Assembly (NCBI GenBank): GCA_030549775.1
Contig: CM060177.1
Span: 46,774,244-46,838,243, forward strand
Reading direction: 5' to 3'
DNA from: Tamarix chinensis
Taxonomy: Eukaryota; Streptophyta; Magnoliopsida; Caryophyllales; Tamaricaceae
DNA: 64,000 nucleotides
The position numbers were made by a program, and so were the translations under genes. Positions 36,216-47,100 of the stretch are shown here, one piece after another. The first letter of the stretch is position 1; every line of letters begins with the position of its first letter. The notes below the pieces were generated by a model. The model was not told the origin of the DNA. It did not search any database and was given only the letters and a program-made list of their open reading frames with translations.

Positions 36216-36511
36216 GTGGCGGTAATATCCCCAAAGTTCATGGTTTATTAATTCGCTTTCGCTGATTTACTTTTAATTAACAAAATTTTTCAGTAGTGAA
36301 TTTTGGGGGTGTTACACTCTTCCCCTTGACTCGCAGTTCAGCATGGTTTAACCCATTTTCCTTTTCTCTCGCTCAAAGTCTCCCTTTTCCTTTGCGAAAG
36401 GTCGAACGCGACCTAAATTTGTGCAAATCGACTAACGCCGCTGGCTACCCCAAACTCTACATGCATTGTCATCTTGCCACCCTCCAGAACCCTACCATTC
36501 CCTCTAAACTC

Positions 36512-36519
36512 TATAAATA
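36512..36519 (+). promoter_or_regulatory. LTR TATA box (3' LTR)
   Basis: TATAAATA followed by CCCC. The same TATAAATACCCC phrase stands at 55,458 and 59,539 in two other LTRs, always 593-613 bp before the conserved donor-like site, which marks it as the LTR promoter. Confidence 0.8.
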
Positions 36520-37202
36520 CCCCTTGTTCGTGTTTTTGAAACTTTTTCCCCAAAACCCTAAGAGCCTACCCTGTGCACCACCGTGACTTCAGACGACCTT
36601 TCCTCCATCATCAGCCAACTAAGCTTCCACCTCTGCCTACCTAAGTCTTCCCTGCATTGCCCTCTAACTAACTAAGTCACCTATCTCCCTTGATTCTTCT
36701 CACACAAGCCACCACATCCGTGCGAAGTTCCCTGCCCATCAAACAAAAATTTTACACCCACAACCCCTCGAGCCACCGTCTGCCACCACATCCGCCACTT
36801 CTATTTCCCTCTGAACCACCCAAAAGTTGCTACTAATCTTCCTCTACCTAGCCATACTCTTCTTTTCTCCCTCTCCTCCCCTCTCTTTCTTCTTCTCTTC
36901 CTTTCAACCGCCACCTCTGCTGGCGTGCACCGTTGCCACTTGTCACACCACCACCCTCACTTTACTCCTCTCAGCCTAGGCTACCACCAGCACCTCAATC
37001 ACCATCCTTATTCTCCATCTATTCTTCTCAAACCTCAACTTCTTCCTTTTTTATCCACTTTTCCGGCCGCCGCCACCGCCGCCGTGCACCACCGCCGGTG
37101 CCACCCATCTCCGCCGACTCAAGGTGAAACCCTAGACCCTCTTAGCCCTTCTCCCCTATTTATTTAAATTTATTCTGTTTTTATTTCAATTTTTAATATT
37201 TG

Positions 37203-37218
37203 TTCAATTAATAATAAC

Positions 37219-37255
<37 letters not shown>

Positions 37256-37860
37256 TTGGATGTAATATTATTGTTATAATTTCTTTGCAAGGTCGAGAGT
37301 AGGAATAAAATATTTAAGTTGTTAGTTTCGAATTATAGGCATTAGTTGTATTATTATAAGTTTTATTATCATTATTAATATTATTATTAGTATTATTATT
37401 TTATTAATTATATTATTTATCCAAGGAGGGTCGAGGGCCTATTTTATGTTAATAATTTGCATACTCATATTTTATTATTATTATTACTATTTCTACTATT
37501 AATAATAATATTATTATTATTATTATCTTTATTATTATTAATATTATTATAAGTAATAGGTGTTATTAATATTATTATTACTATTAATAAATAGTACCTT
37601 CATTATTTGGAGGTAGGGTCGAAAACCCTACCTTGTATATTTAGACGTATGTTGTTGCTGTTATTATTATTATTATTATTATTACTAGCATTATTTTGGT
37701 GGAGGGTAGAAACCCTTATATCTCCGTTCTTTTTGAATTACTTTAATATTATTATTAGTATTTTTAGTTGTATTTTGTATAGTTATTATTGGTATAGTAT
37801 GATTTTATTTAAAAACCTAGTCTTAGGGTAAGTTAGCAAATAATAGTATTTTTAGGAGGA
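37203..37860 (+). repeat. AAT/TTA-rich microsatellite segment (intron-like) of the 3' LTR
   Basis: About 16 AAT units occur at 37,206-37,253, then shorter TTA/TAT runs scattered to about 37,690, with single-copy islands such as GGAGGTAGGGTCGAAAACCC. It lies between the donor-like and acceptor-like sites of the LTR leader. Confidence 0.85.
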
Positions 37861-37890
37861 AACCTAATTCTAGTTTTTTTCCCATTATAG

Positions 37891-37952
37891 GTGAGCTCAG
37901 TCAAAGCCCTCAAGAGGTATAGGAGCGTGCTCCAAGACCAGTGACATTTTAG
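37891..37952 (+). other. 62-nt exon-like block in the LTR leader (3' LTR)
   Basis: It is bounded by CCCATTATAG on the left (acceptor-like) and AG/GTAAGG on the right (strong donor-like). It contains the GC-rich inverted repeat GGAGCGTGCTCC at 37,922-37,933. Blocks of exactly 62 nt occur at 57,220-57,281 and 60,844-60,905. Confidence 0.6.
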
Positions 37953-38224
37953 GTAAGGGGTGCTAAGGCTGTTTGTGTATTGTGTGTTTTATATGCCATG
38001 CATGCTATGAAATATGAACTATAGTGTATTTTATGTGTATTTGTATAATTGTTATGTATGCAACATGATATGGAGTGGAGGTATGTTTGTGTAAATAAAT
38101 TGTGGCATGTGTATTATGTGTATGGGTTGTGTTGTTATTATGGCATGGTGTGGCCCACAAGACATGCATGATAGAGTTTGTAAAACAATGATGGGAGTGT
38201 CTTAATGGTTGCATGGTAATAGGG

Positions 38225-38560
38225 TTTGCATGGAATTAGGGTTGGCGTGGAGTTAATGTTTGCATGGATTTAGGGTTGCATGGTGTGAGGGTTTTCATGG
38301 AGTTAGGGTTTGCATGGAGTTAGGGTTTGCATGGAGTTAGGGTTGCATGGTATTAGGGTTTGCATGGAGTTAATGTTTGCATGGAGTTAGGATTTCATGG
38401 TGTTAGGGTTTACATGAAGTTAATGTTTGCATGGTGTTAGGGTTTGCATGGTGTTAGGGGTTGCATGGAGTAAGGGGTTGCATGGAGCTAGGGTTTGCAT
38501 GGAAGTAGGGTTGGCATGGAAGTAAGGTTCGCATGGGTGTTAGGGTACGCTATGGTCATG
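38225..38560 (+). repeat. 17-18-bp minisatellite in the 3' LTR
   Basis: About 18 units of GTTAGGGTTTGCATGGA vary mainly at GAGTTA/GTGTTA and TTAGGG/TTAATG. Many units contain AGGGTTT, the telobox-like motif AAACCCT in complement. Confidence 0.92.
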
Positions 38561-38679
38561 ATGGTCAACTAGGTTTTGGAGGATAAGAATATTAGGAGTT
38601 AGTCATGCATGTTTAGGCGAAAGTTTTTGAATAAAATACTTAAGATATTAATCACTTAAAGTGGAAGATATTGAGAAGG

Positions 38680-39240
38680 GTCTAGCCAATCCACCGGTTA
38701 GAAATAGTGGTTAGGGTTTTTACCCTATGTGTAACCGATCTACCGATTATAATAGTGGTTAGGGCAAGATGTTCTATGTGTGACCGGTCCACCGGTTATA
38801 ATAGTGGGGGATCCCGAGCTCAATAAGCATAAACTAGAGTTTTTCTAAGGCACTTAAAAGATACTAATTACTTACAGTGGAATACTATACGAGCAGGAGC
38901 TGAACCGATCCACCGGTTTTAGAGTTGTTACCCTATGTGTGACTGATCCACTAGTTATAATAGTGGTTAGAGCAAGATGTTCTATGTGTGACTGACCCAC
39001 CGGTTATAATAGTGGGGGGATCCCGAGCTCAATAAACACAAACCAGAGTTTTGCTAAGACACTTAAAAGATACTAATTACTTACAGTGGAACACTATGTG
39101 AGTAGGAGCCAAACCGATCCACTAGTTAGGAATCGTGGTTAGGGTTTTACCCTATATGTGACCGATCCACCAGTTATAATAGTGGTTATGGCAGAATGCT
39201 CTATGTGTGACCGGCCCACTGGTTATAATAGTGGGAGGTT
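38680..39240 (+). repeat. CCAC..GTGG subrepeats in the 3' LTR
   Basis: At least eight cores occur, including perfect CCACCGGTTATAATAGTGG at 38,789-38,807 and 38,997-39,015. Spacers read TTAGGGCAAGATGTTCTATG. A larger unit of about 200 bp (38,770-38,980 and 38,990-39,170) is duplicated. Confidence 0.9.
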
Positions 39241-39860
39241 CCTGTAATTAAATGGATTTGATAAAAAGTATGGTGTGAATCGACTTCTGATAAAAGGTTA
39301 ATTAAATAATTAATCTAGACTTTTTAGGCCTTTGTGTGTGGGCTTGATCATTTGTAAGTTGTATAACTTTATGCATGACCTTATTTATTATATGTGTGGG
39401 TTTGGAAGTCTAAGTTGAATGTTATCCTGCATGATTTTATGTGCTTATATGTTGGCCTTAGTGCTCGGTTACCTTGCTCAGTACGTAGCGTACTGATCAC
39501 CTTTTTTATGGGTGTTGCTCATTCCCACAAGTAGAAGACCTATCTGACATATTGTAGGAAGGCGATACATTTTTTGATGCCATTGATGTCTATGGGACAT
39601 CAGGTGGGACCGAGTGATGGATTGGGCTGGATCGGGTCCTGGAGTAGCATGGCCATTTTCCATTATTAGATTACTAATCTTGTTCTCTTTTAATTATGTT
39701 TAATACTTGAGAACCAATTTTAATATTGTCGCTAGTTTTCATCCTTTGAAAAACTATAGTTAGTATTTCGAATTATGTAAAACCTTATGCGTACTCTAAT
39801 TTCCATATTTATGAACTTTGGATTATTTAATAATGATGTGAGTAGTTTTTTTAGCCTTAC

Positions 39861-39905
39861 CACTTGGTATTGGAATGGTAGGAGTGAACCCGTATGGTAC
39901 TAAGT
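39861..39905 (+). other. Terminal LTR hairpin (3' LTR)
   Basis: CACTTGGTATTGGAATGGT against ACCCGTATGGTACTAAGTG. Pairing is weaker in the middle than in other copies, but the outer stem is kept. Confidence 0.55.
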
Positions 39906-39981
39906 GTAGCAGTAGCATCTCTAGAATTTACGGTTTTAAATTTAAAGGTAAAAAAATGTGTGTAAATTTTGGGGTGTTACA

Positions 39982-40671
39982 AAAATGATGGTTCTCGATC
40001 GTCCGTGGTGGCAAGTCGTGTGTAATGTATAACATTAACAAACATATCAAGAAGGAAGGAGAATAAGAGGGTGTTCAGGGGTTGTGGTGCTCGACAAAAT
40101 TAGAGAGAGTGAGTAAGTTAGGTGAGAAAATAAAATTAATTAAGGAGAGATAGTGAATGGGTATACATAGAGAGGTTTTATGAATAGGATTAGCGACAAA
40201 AGTGAGGTAGAGGCAAGGGATAAAGCACGATTGAGGAAGATTCTGGCCTAAATGTCTGAGGGACACATCCTATGAGTTGAGGGAGTTAGTGGTGGTTGTG
40301 ATGAAGGTAGAATAGGTAGGTTTATGGGTGGAAGTTAAGTAGGAGGATTTGGCTTGGAGAGGAGAGAATCACTCAGGGAAAGAAGGAAGAAGAAGAAGGG
40401 AATTGGGAAGGAGAAAAAGAAAAGGAGAAGGAGAAAAAAGGGAAAATAGGATTTAGGGTTAGGATTAGAATTAGCTTAAAATTTTAGATTAGAGAATTTA
40501 GATATGATTAAAATAGAAATCATACATTGTTGGTTTTATGTTAAAATATTATTGACATAGAATAAATAATAGGATTAGGTTTAGATTTAGGATTAAGGAA
40601 TTTTTTATGCTAGTATTAGATTAAGATATTAATTACTTGGAATTAATATTAGATAAAATTTAGGGTATTAC
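39982..40671 (-). mobile_element. Reverse-oriented LTR start fragment
   Basis: Read on the minus strand it starts TGTAATACCCTAAATTTTAT at about 40,671, directly inside the copia protease sequence. It has the AT-rich beginning and the pyrimidine/leader part (purine-rich GAAGGAGAAAAAGAAAAGGAG here at 40,380-40,450). It is cut off at the end of the 3' LTR. The frame at 40,075-40,266 is leader sequence, not a gene. Confidence 0.6.
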
Positions 40672-41560
40672 ATGCGGTATGATCATCCAAAATTTATAAC
40701 CCAATTATTTACTAGATGTAACTATTTATCAACAACTAAGGTTGGGCCATCCTATGAATTGATGTTTCATGCAATAATAGCTGAAGCTTGTTTCTTTTCA
40801 TGTTCTTTCTTCTTCTTTGGGCAATAATTCTTATAGTTCCCGGTTTCCTTACAATAGTTGCAAATATTCCCAGTCTTAGAGCCCTTTGACTTAAACTTCA
40901 AATTATTCTTATTTTTCTTTCTGTCAAATTTTCCCTGACCTTTTTCAGTAATAGCCACTAACCCAATAGATTGATTCGTAACACCACCAACAACCTTATT
41001 GAGTAATTCTATAGAATGAAGTGATGGCCTAACTTCTCCCAAATTGATAGATTATTTTTCGATAATAAGGGATTGCTTAAAATTCTCATACGACAAAGGT
41101 AAAGATACCAAAATAATTAAAGCATCATCCTCATCATCGATTTTAACTTCAATATTATGTGATTAGAATAAAATCCTATTTAGGTCATCTAAGTGATATG
41201 TGCCTTCTTGTATACAAAGACTATAAAAACATCATTTCAAAAACAACTTATTATTTAAAGATTTTATATATAAAGATTGTTCAACTTTAGCCACAAACTG
41301 ACAATAGTTTCCTAATCGACTACTCCTATGATTACTTCATTAAACAACAACATCATGATAGTTGAGTGCATCTTCCCCTCAAGAATGACCATATCATCAT
41401 AAAAAATTTCTTCTAGCTTTGATTTATCCTTCAAAAGTAGTACCCAGAGACCTTATTGTTTTAGCAAAACACACATCTTCACCTACCATAAACTGAAATA
41501 GTTCTTCCCGTTGAATTTTTCGATCATCAAATTCAATGTAATAGACATCTTTCCTATCGG
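40672..41560 (-). pseudogene. Ty1/copia gag and protease start (broken)
   Basis: The minus strand reads KFNGKNYFSLW near 41,540, then DKSKLEEIFYDDMVILEGKM, then LWLKLNNLY, then VKIDDEDDALIILVSLPLSY and ENFKQSL near 41,100: the classic copia gag order. The open stretch 41,042-40,767 carries the nucleocapsid knuckle CNYCKETGNYKNYC, where the usual zinc-binding His is Asn. It runs on to NWVINFG near 40,700 (WILDSG in active elements) before an LTR cuts it. Several frameshifts and stops are present, and the lost knuckle His and protease Asp mark it as dead. Confidence 0.85.
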
Positions 41561-41724
41561 AATATGAACCGGGTTTGATACTAGTTTGTTGTAATGAATG
41601 TGAAAAAGATAACAAAAAAATGAAGATCAAACACAAAGGCTTTACACGGTTTACTAACGTTGTGTTTTTATTATGTGAGGTGATGATCTACAAAATACAT
41701 TAGTAATTTGTTTATATATAACTC

Positions 41725-42192
41725 TTAGGCTCCGTTTGGATTGGGGTGAATCGAGGTAGGGGTAAACATTAAAAATTAACCTAGGTGAAGGGAATGGAGG
41801 TGAATCGGGGTGAATATTTTAAAATTCTGTTTGGATGATATTAACCTAACCTGGGTGAATCGGGGTGAATGTTTTAAGATTTTCGTTTAAATTGAGATGA
41901 ATAAAGATTATAATAATAAAATAAATGATATTTATACCCTTATATTAAATAAATAAGTCATATTGAGGGGTATTTTGGTCCTATCAAGTCAAAAATTTAC
42001 TTATTCTTTCACCTTCACCTCCGTTACCCCCGAAATCGGAGGTTAATAAAAACGAGGTTAATCGAGGTGAATGGAGGTGAAACATTAACCTCGATTCACC
42101 CAGGTAAAATTATTAACCTGATACCCAAACGGGGTGAATCAATTCATTCACCTCCATTAACCTCCTTCCACCCCAAAACAAACAGACCATTA
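41725..42192. mobile_element. MITE, PIF/Harbinger-like (TTA target duplication)
   Basis: The element proper is 41,728-42,189 (462 bp), flanked by TTA on both sides (41,725-41,727 and 42,190-42,192). Its ends, GGCTCCGTTTGGATTGGGGT and the complement of TGGTCTGTTTGTTTTGGGGT, match at most positions. Repeated GGTGAATCGAGGTAGG / CCTCCATTAACCTCC phrases inside extend the inverted-repeat character, so the whole piece could fold back on itself. No coding capacity. TTA duplications and GGCTCCGTTTGG-like ends are typical of Tourist/PIF-Harbinger MITEs. Confidence 0.75.
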
Positions 42193-44178
42193 GAAAACCT
42201 AAATGTTAGGTACTTGACATGGAGATAAATAAAATCAAATATAACAACTAATATATAATGTAGACTTAATTACATTTTAATGTTGGTCATTTAACTATTA
42301 AAACACAATTAGCATAACTAATATAACTTGTGTGACCGATGTAGCTGATGAACATTAATAGCACCAGAAAAATATAACAAATAGTGTTTAATGTTTACTA
42401 CAATGGTGATCATAATGTTCAACAACAATTAAACTTAACAAATCCCATCAAAGAGATCATATAAGATCAAATTAAGTTATTCAAACCGAAACCATATAAT
42501 TATAAATTTAGGACATCTCAATAACAATAACAATAATATTAATATTGATATTAATATTTTCATTAATAATAATAATGTTAATGCTACTTACAATAACAAT
42601 AATAATAATAATAATAATATTAATAAGAAAGTTTTATTAATGCTATTATTACTATTGATAAAGCTACAGTAATCATAATATTATTAGCATTATTTATTTC
42701 AAAAGTTATTATTACTATTTTTATATTATAATAAATAACATTATTATTATTATTAACATTAATAATATTTTTTAAATACTAATATTATTGTTATTATTAA
42801 CATTGATAATAATAGTATTACTAATATTAATAACAACAAAAGCAATAAATTTTAGAATAAAAAATATTTTTTATATTATTATGTTACTAATTATTTTGAT
42901 TGATCGTATTATTGTCATATTTATTTTTAAAATTAACATCAATATCAATATTATTTATATTAATATTGACACTATTTTTATCATTGTTAGTGATATACTG
43001 CTAATAATAATAATAAAATGATTGATATTATTAGTTTTTATGCTATTTTTAATATTATGATTTTTTTATTATCATTATAGATAATAATAATAATAATAAT
43101 AATAATTATTATTATTATTATTAATGTTATTGTTGTTATGATCCAATTCAAATGAACAAAGACAAACCATAAAATTTCTATATTTAAATGTCTATTTTAT
43201 AATATGGATAAATAGACATATTTTTCTAATTTTTCATAGAAAAATATTTTCTTATTTTTCATAAAAATCTAAAAATAATAGTTTTAAAAATAAATACATC
43301 TTGGAGATTCTAACCTAGTGTTTTTTCTTTTTCCTTTTTTTGAGGACTGGTGCAATTATTTTAATGTAGAAGGCAATGAATTGTGGCTATTGACAATAAC
43401 TTTAATAATCATTAATGAGGGGTATAATAGGAAGTTTATGATTATTTTTCCAGTCGCTAAAATAACGTAAAATTTGTGAAAAAGAGCTTAAAGAAACGAA
43501 AGGAGTATAATAGAACCAAGTAGCTAATTCAATTTTATATCTACAGTGATAGTTCCATAAACATTAAATATATAACACACGTTATACTTTAAAACATAAT
43601 AATTTGTTTTATTCATAGAAAATATATCCATGTGAATGCATATTCATAGAAGAAAAAAATCATAATCATTTTGCTACAGCTAAATTTTTAATAAAAATTA
43701 AATAAAAATATTTTAATTTAAATACAATTTTCATAATAAAAAAACTCACCAATCAGTAAAATGTAGTAAAATCCACTATCGGCCAGCGCATGCTCCCCCT
43801 CTCCTTCATCCGCCATGTTCCTTTACTCTTTGTTTCAAATTTGTTGGAACCAATTCTAAACTAAAAAGTCATTCTATTAAAACCCAATTGAAAATCATAA
43901 CAAGCAAACACGTTAGGACGCCATGCATGGCGATAATCAAACTTTAAAACTACCCCCGTCGCTGCTCCGCAAAAATATTATAAATATGTGTACTTAATCA
44001 TGGTTGTGTTCATGTATATAGAGGAGGACAATGTCGTGGCTTCCCCAGAGTCAGACACAAAACAGTATAATTTAGGTAAGGTTTAGCCTCTAAGGTTTTT
44101 TTCTGCAATTGGTCCCCCCTTCCTCATTCGAAATGTCTTCTCTAAATAAGTTGGTTTCTTTCCTGAAGCAGTATTTCT
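42193..44178. other. AT-rich 3' flank of SPP with scrambled TTA/AAT repeats
   Basis: From about 42,520 to 43,140 the sequence is a patchwork of short AAT/TTA runs on both strands (for example AATAATAATAAT at 43,082), resembling the intron-like segment of the LTRs in degraded form. The 77-codon frame at 42,788-43,021 is Ile-rich repeat translation. The 3' UTR of SPP must lie at the right end of this stretch; no clear polyadenylation signal could be assigned. Confidence 0.5.
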
Positions 44179-47100
44179 CTACTCCTCTTTCTTACTCTTG
44201 TCTTTACTATCATCTTCAGGTGATGATTCGTCAGGGGTCTTTGACTCGTCAAATTCCATCAGCTGCAAATTCAAATGTGGCAGGAGCAAATAGTGAGAGA
44301 AAAATAAAGTGCAGCACACCAAAGTGTAAAAGCAGACACGATCTAAGCTTTGAAATATTGAAGTGCGACATCACCAAAAACCCACGACAGCATTCAATTC
44401 ATTTCATCCAATCAACACTCAACCCAATATCTATGCAAGCAAGACACGATCCGTTATCTGACAGCTACAGTATATCATATTATTTGTTAGCAGGTTGCTG
44501 TTTGCTAATATTAGTCGACATTGTGTGCAATTTGAATGTAGAAAATAACCTAAACAAAAGTCCAAAAAACTAATCCAAAACACTCCCGAGTATAGAACAT
44601 TGTGTGCATACCGGTTTCACATCATGGTTCCATATCACATGTACAGCCAGAAATCCAATTACAGCTGGAACAATGTACAGAAGTGCAGGCTGAAATGAAA
44701 AGAGAGGATAATCAAATTAGCCTCAAATCACAACTGGATACAAAATTGGACCTAAACAAGGTGGTGGAAATCACACCCATTGTCAGGCAAAAGGTGATGA
44801 CACCATATAGTCATCATAAACTACGAACCTGTGCAGCTTGAAACCAATTCATGACGACAATAGTAAGGACCAAGCCGACGGCGTACCCCAAAAATGCACT
44901 GTTGAAATATTGAATTCCTTTCTTTCTTGACACATCAAATCGCAATGCCAATGCAACAAAGATGCCTTCACAAAGCAAAAATTTATTAGGAAGAAAGCGT
45001 GAGATATGATCATTGACTCAAAAAAACATAGTACCGCAAATATTGAGTGCCATGACGTCTCCCAAGCACAAACAACAAAAACTTAAAACATACATGTCAG
45101 ACTCTGCGGCCAACTAAAAATCAGACCATAAAAAAACACGGAGACATTAAAAGCCTGGAAGTTCAATGGAAAAACATTCTGTACTGAAATCTGTCGTTGG
45201 CAGCCAATTCCATCCAAAGGATAAAAATAAAAATGAAAAATGAAAAAAATTGCTAAGCTAAATAAGAGTGAACGAAAAGATAAAATCTCACATCAAACCA
45301 CTTCAATCAGCACTCATTTGCTCTCTTTTCGACATACTATTAAGTATTAAGAAGCATTATCCTTGCATCTGTGAAGATGAAAGCAATCATATAAATCTTC
45401 TCACCTCTGATTCCAGTTTTCAAACTGCTGGCACAACACCAGATCCTTAGTAAAAAATGAAATGCAGGGAGACACAGCAATTTTAATGATTACCCCCATT
45501 TTCCACTCCACCTCCTTTAGTGTGGCCAAGACAACTAAGTATGAAAATTAGGCTTAAAAAAGAGATTCCACTCTGGTTGGCGCCACAAGCATCATGCATT
45601 TCATAGACACCGTGATGTTTACATTCAACATGGTTTATTATTCCACAAGTTCCAAATGAAAAAGACAGATGCATAAAATTCCTTCATATATCTATGAGTG
45701 ACCCTACATATGATATGGCTTATTTATATGTTGCAGCACTAGATTAAGTTATATCAGTGAGCACAACATCAAAACTTTGAGTAGCAAGGAGTTACGCACA
45801 GGAAAACAAAGATGGTTTTGAGACTCACCAGGGATAACAATATCACCCAATCCTAACATGGAAAATGGACGCATTTTATCTGCCGTTGGGAACAAAAGCT
45901 GCAGAAAACATAGAGTTATTCTGATGTTGACATATGGTGGCATGTAAAACATCAAATGGATCTGAATAGCATGAAGCAATTTTGCATTGAACAACTGACC
46001 TTGATTGGTGCATCAAAGGACTTTGCAACACTGACCATTACAGGAGTAAAGAACACCCAGAAAATATCATAAATGAAAAGTCCACTCTGCATTTAATAAT
46101 AAATAAATAAACTTATTATCAGAAAAAAGTAGGAGTGTGTACAAACTGATATAGAAACTAATATGATGCTCTTGATGCATTAGAGGTACGCAAATCCTTC
46201 ACATCAAAAGTTCAAGATCTTCCTGAAGAAGGTAAACCTTGAACTCTGTGATTGGCATAATTAGGGAATCCTCGATTCTTCTTGTTTGGATATAAATCTA
46301 GATACAACATAGGTGAAGACTGACAAAGACAAACATAGATCACGGCACAAAATTTAACGTTCAATAAATTTCAAATATATGCAATTTTTTTACTCACCAA
46401 TAAAATGGCACCAGTCTTGAAAGAACCAAGAGATAGCATTTCAATTCCCTGAGGAGTTTCAGAAATACAAGCAAGTCAATATTACAACCAAGGGAAAAAG
46501 CCCAACAGCGTTGTTTTTTGTGACTTTTTTTTAAATCAGCTGTTCTAGTTTTTTCAACATTACATAATACTCTTCAATTGATCATTTTGATCAAATCATG
46601 CCATTATGTCACTTTTTTTCCAGTTAGTTTGATATTGTGATAGTACAATTTTGACAAACTCCCGTCCTCATGTGTCGAATAAGCCTGTACTTTAATATAA
46701 CCAATAACTTTTCCTCCATAATTTGTCAAAGCCTTTTTCCACCAGGGGAAATATAAAGACTATACAGAAACTTCCAGGCAATCACAAGATTGCACAAGGA
46801 GACTCCAACAGGGAAATGAAAAAACAAGAAAGAGGTAAAATATGTACACTTTCTGAAGGAACGACAGTAGCCTTTTCCATTTTCCTCTCACACTAATTAT
46901 GTCAATATTGGCTGGCCTGGGTTGTGTGATCTTCTCTATTAGATTTGTGGGTTTTTCTGTCTTTATTTTTTTCTTGATCTTCATTTTTTCCCTGATCAAA
47001 GGTAAAAACTATGTATAGTTATATACTTTGCATATACTCCAGTAATGCCCAGGGTTGTAAGGCTAATTAACCATTTACACGTAAAAAAACAGTCATAAAC

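Larger units (their letters stand above)
34316..36316 (+). mobile_element. LTR fragment inserted in the 3' LTR
   Basis: This is the 3' half of another LTR subfamily. It has a minisatellite remnant (34,330-34,420), CCAC..GTGG-type subrepeats (35,220-35,600), a TTACTTAATACCGTAACACTG box near 35,883, CCCCTACCTATTCAATGAGC near 35,926 (compare 10,516), the terminal hairpin, and the end GGGGGTGTTACA at 36,316. It lacks its own U3 and leader. ACACT occurs at both junctions (34,311-34,315 and 36,314-36,318), overlapping the LTR end by 3 bp. The event could be a truncated insertion or a recombination. Confidence 0.65.
36317..39981 (+). mobile_element. 3' LTR of the gypsy element, second part
   Basis: It continues the LTR after the insert. 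There is a pyrimidine-rich U3 end and TATAAATA at 36,512-36,519. A leader runs to GACTCAAG/GTGAAA at 37,123. A TTA/AAT-rich intron-like segment follows. The 62-nt exon-like block is at 37,891-37,952. A 17-bp minisatellite is at 38,225-38,560 and subrepeats at 38,680-39,240. CTCAGTACGTAGCGTACTGA starts at about 39,478, followed by the hairpin and the end TTTTGGGGTGTTACA at 39,981. Its last 500 bp match the truncated 5' LTR (24.39-24.90 kb) better than any other copy, which supports pairing them. Open frames within it are low-complexity. Confidence 0.82.

Noticed and set aside
38225..38560. TTAGGG-containing array taken as an interstitial telomere
   Set aside because: The plant telomere unit is TTTAGGG; here the period is 17-18 bp with a GCATGGAG part, so it is an LTR minisatellite.
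44109..44841. Plus-strand frames of 154 and 79 codons
   Set aside because: Shadows over the last SPP exons and introns on the minus strand.
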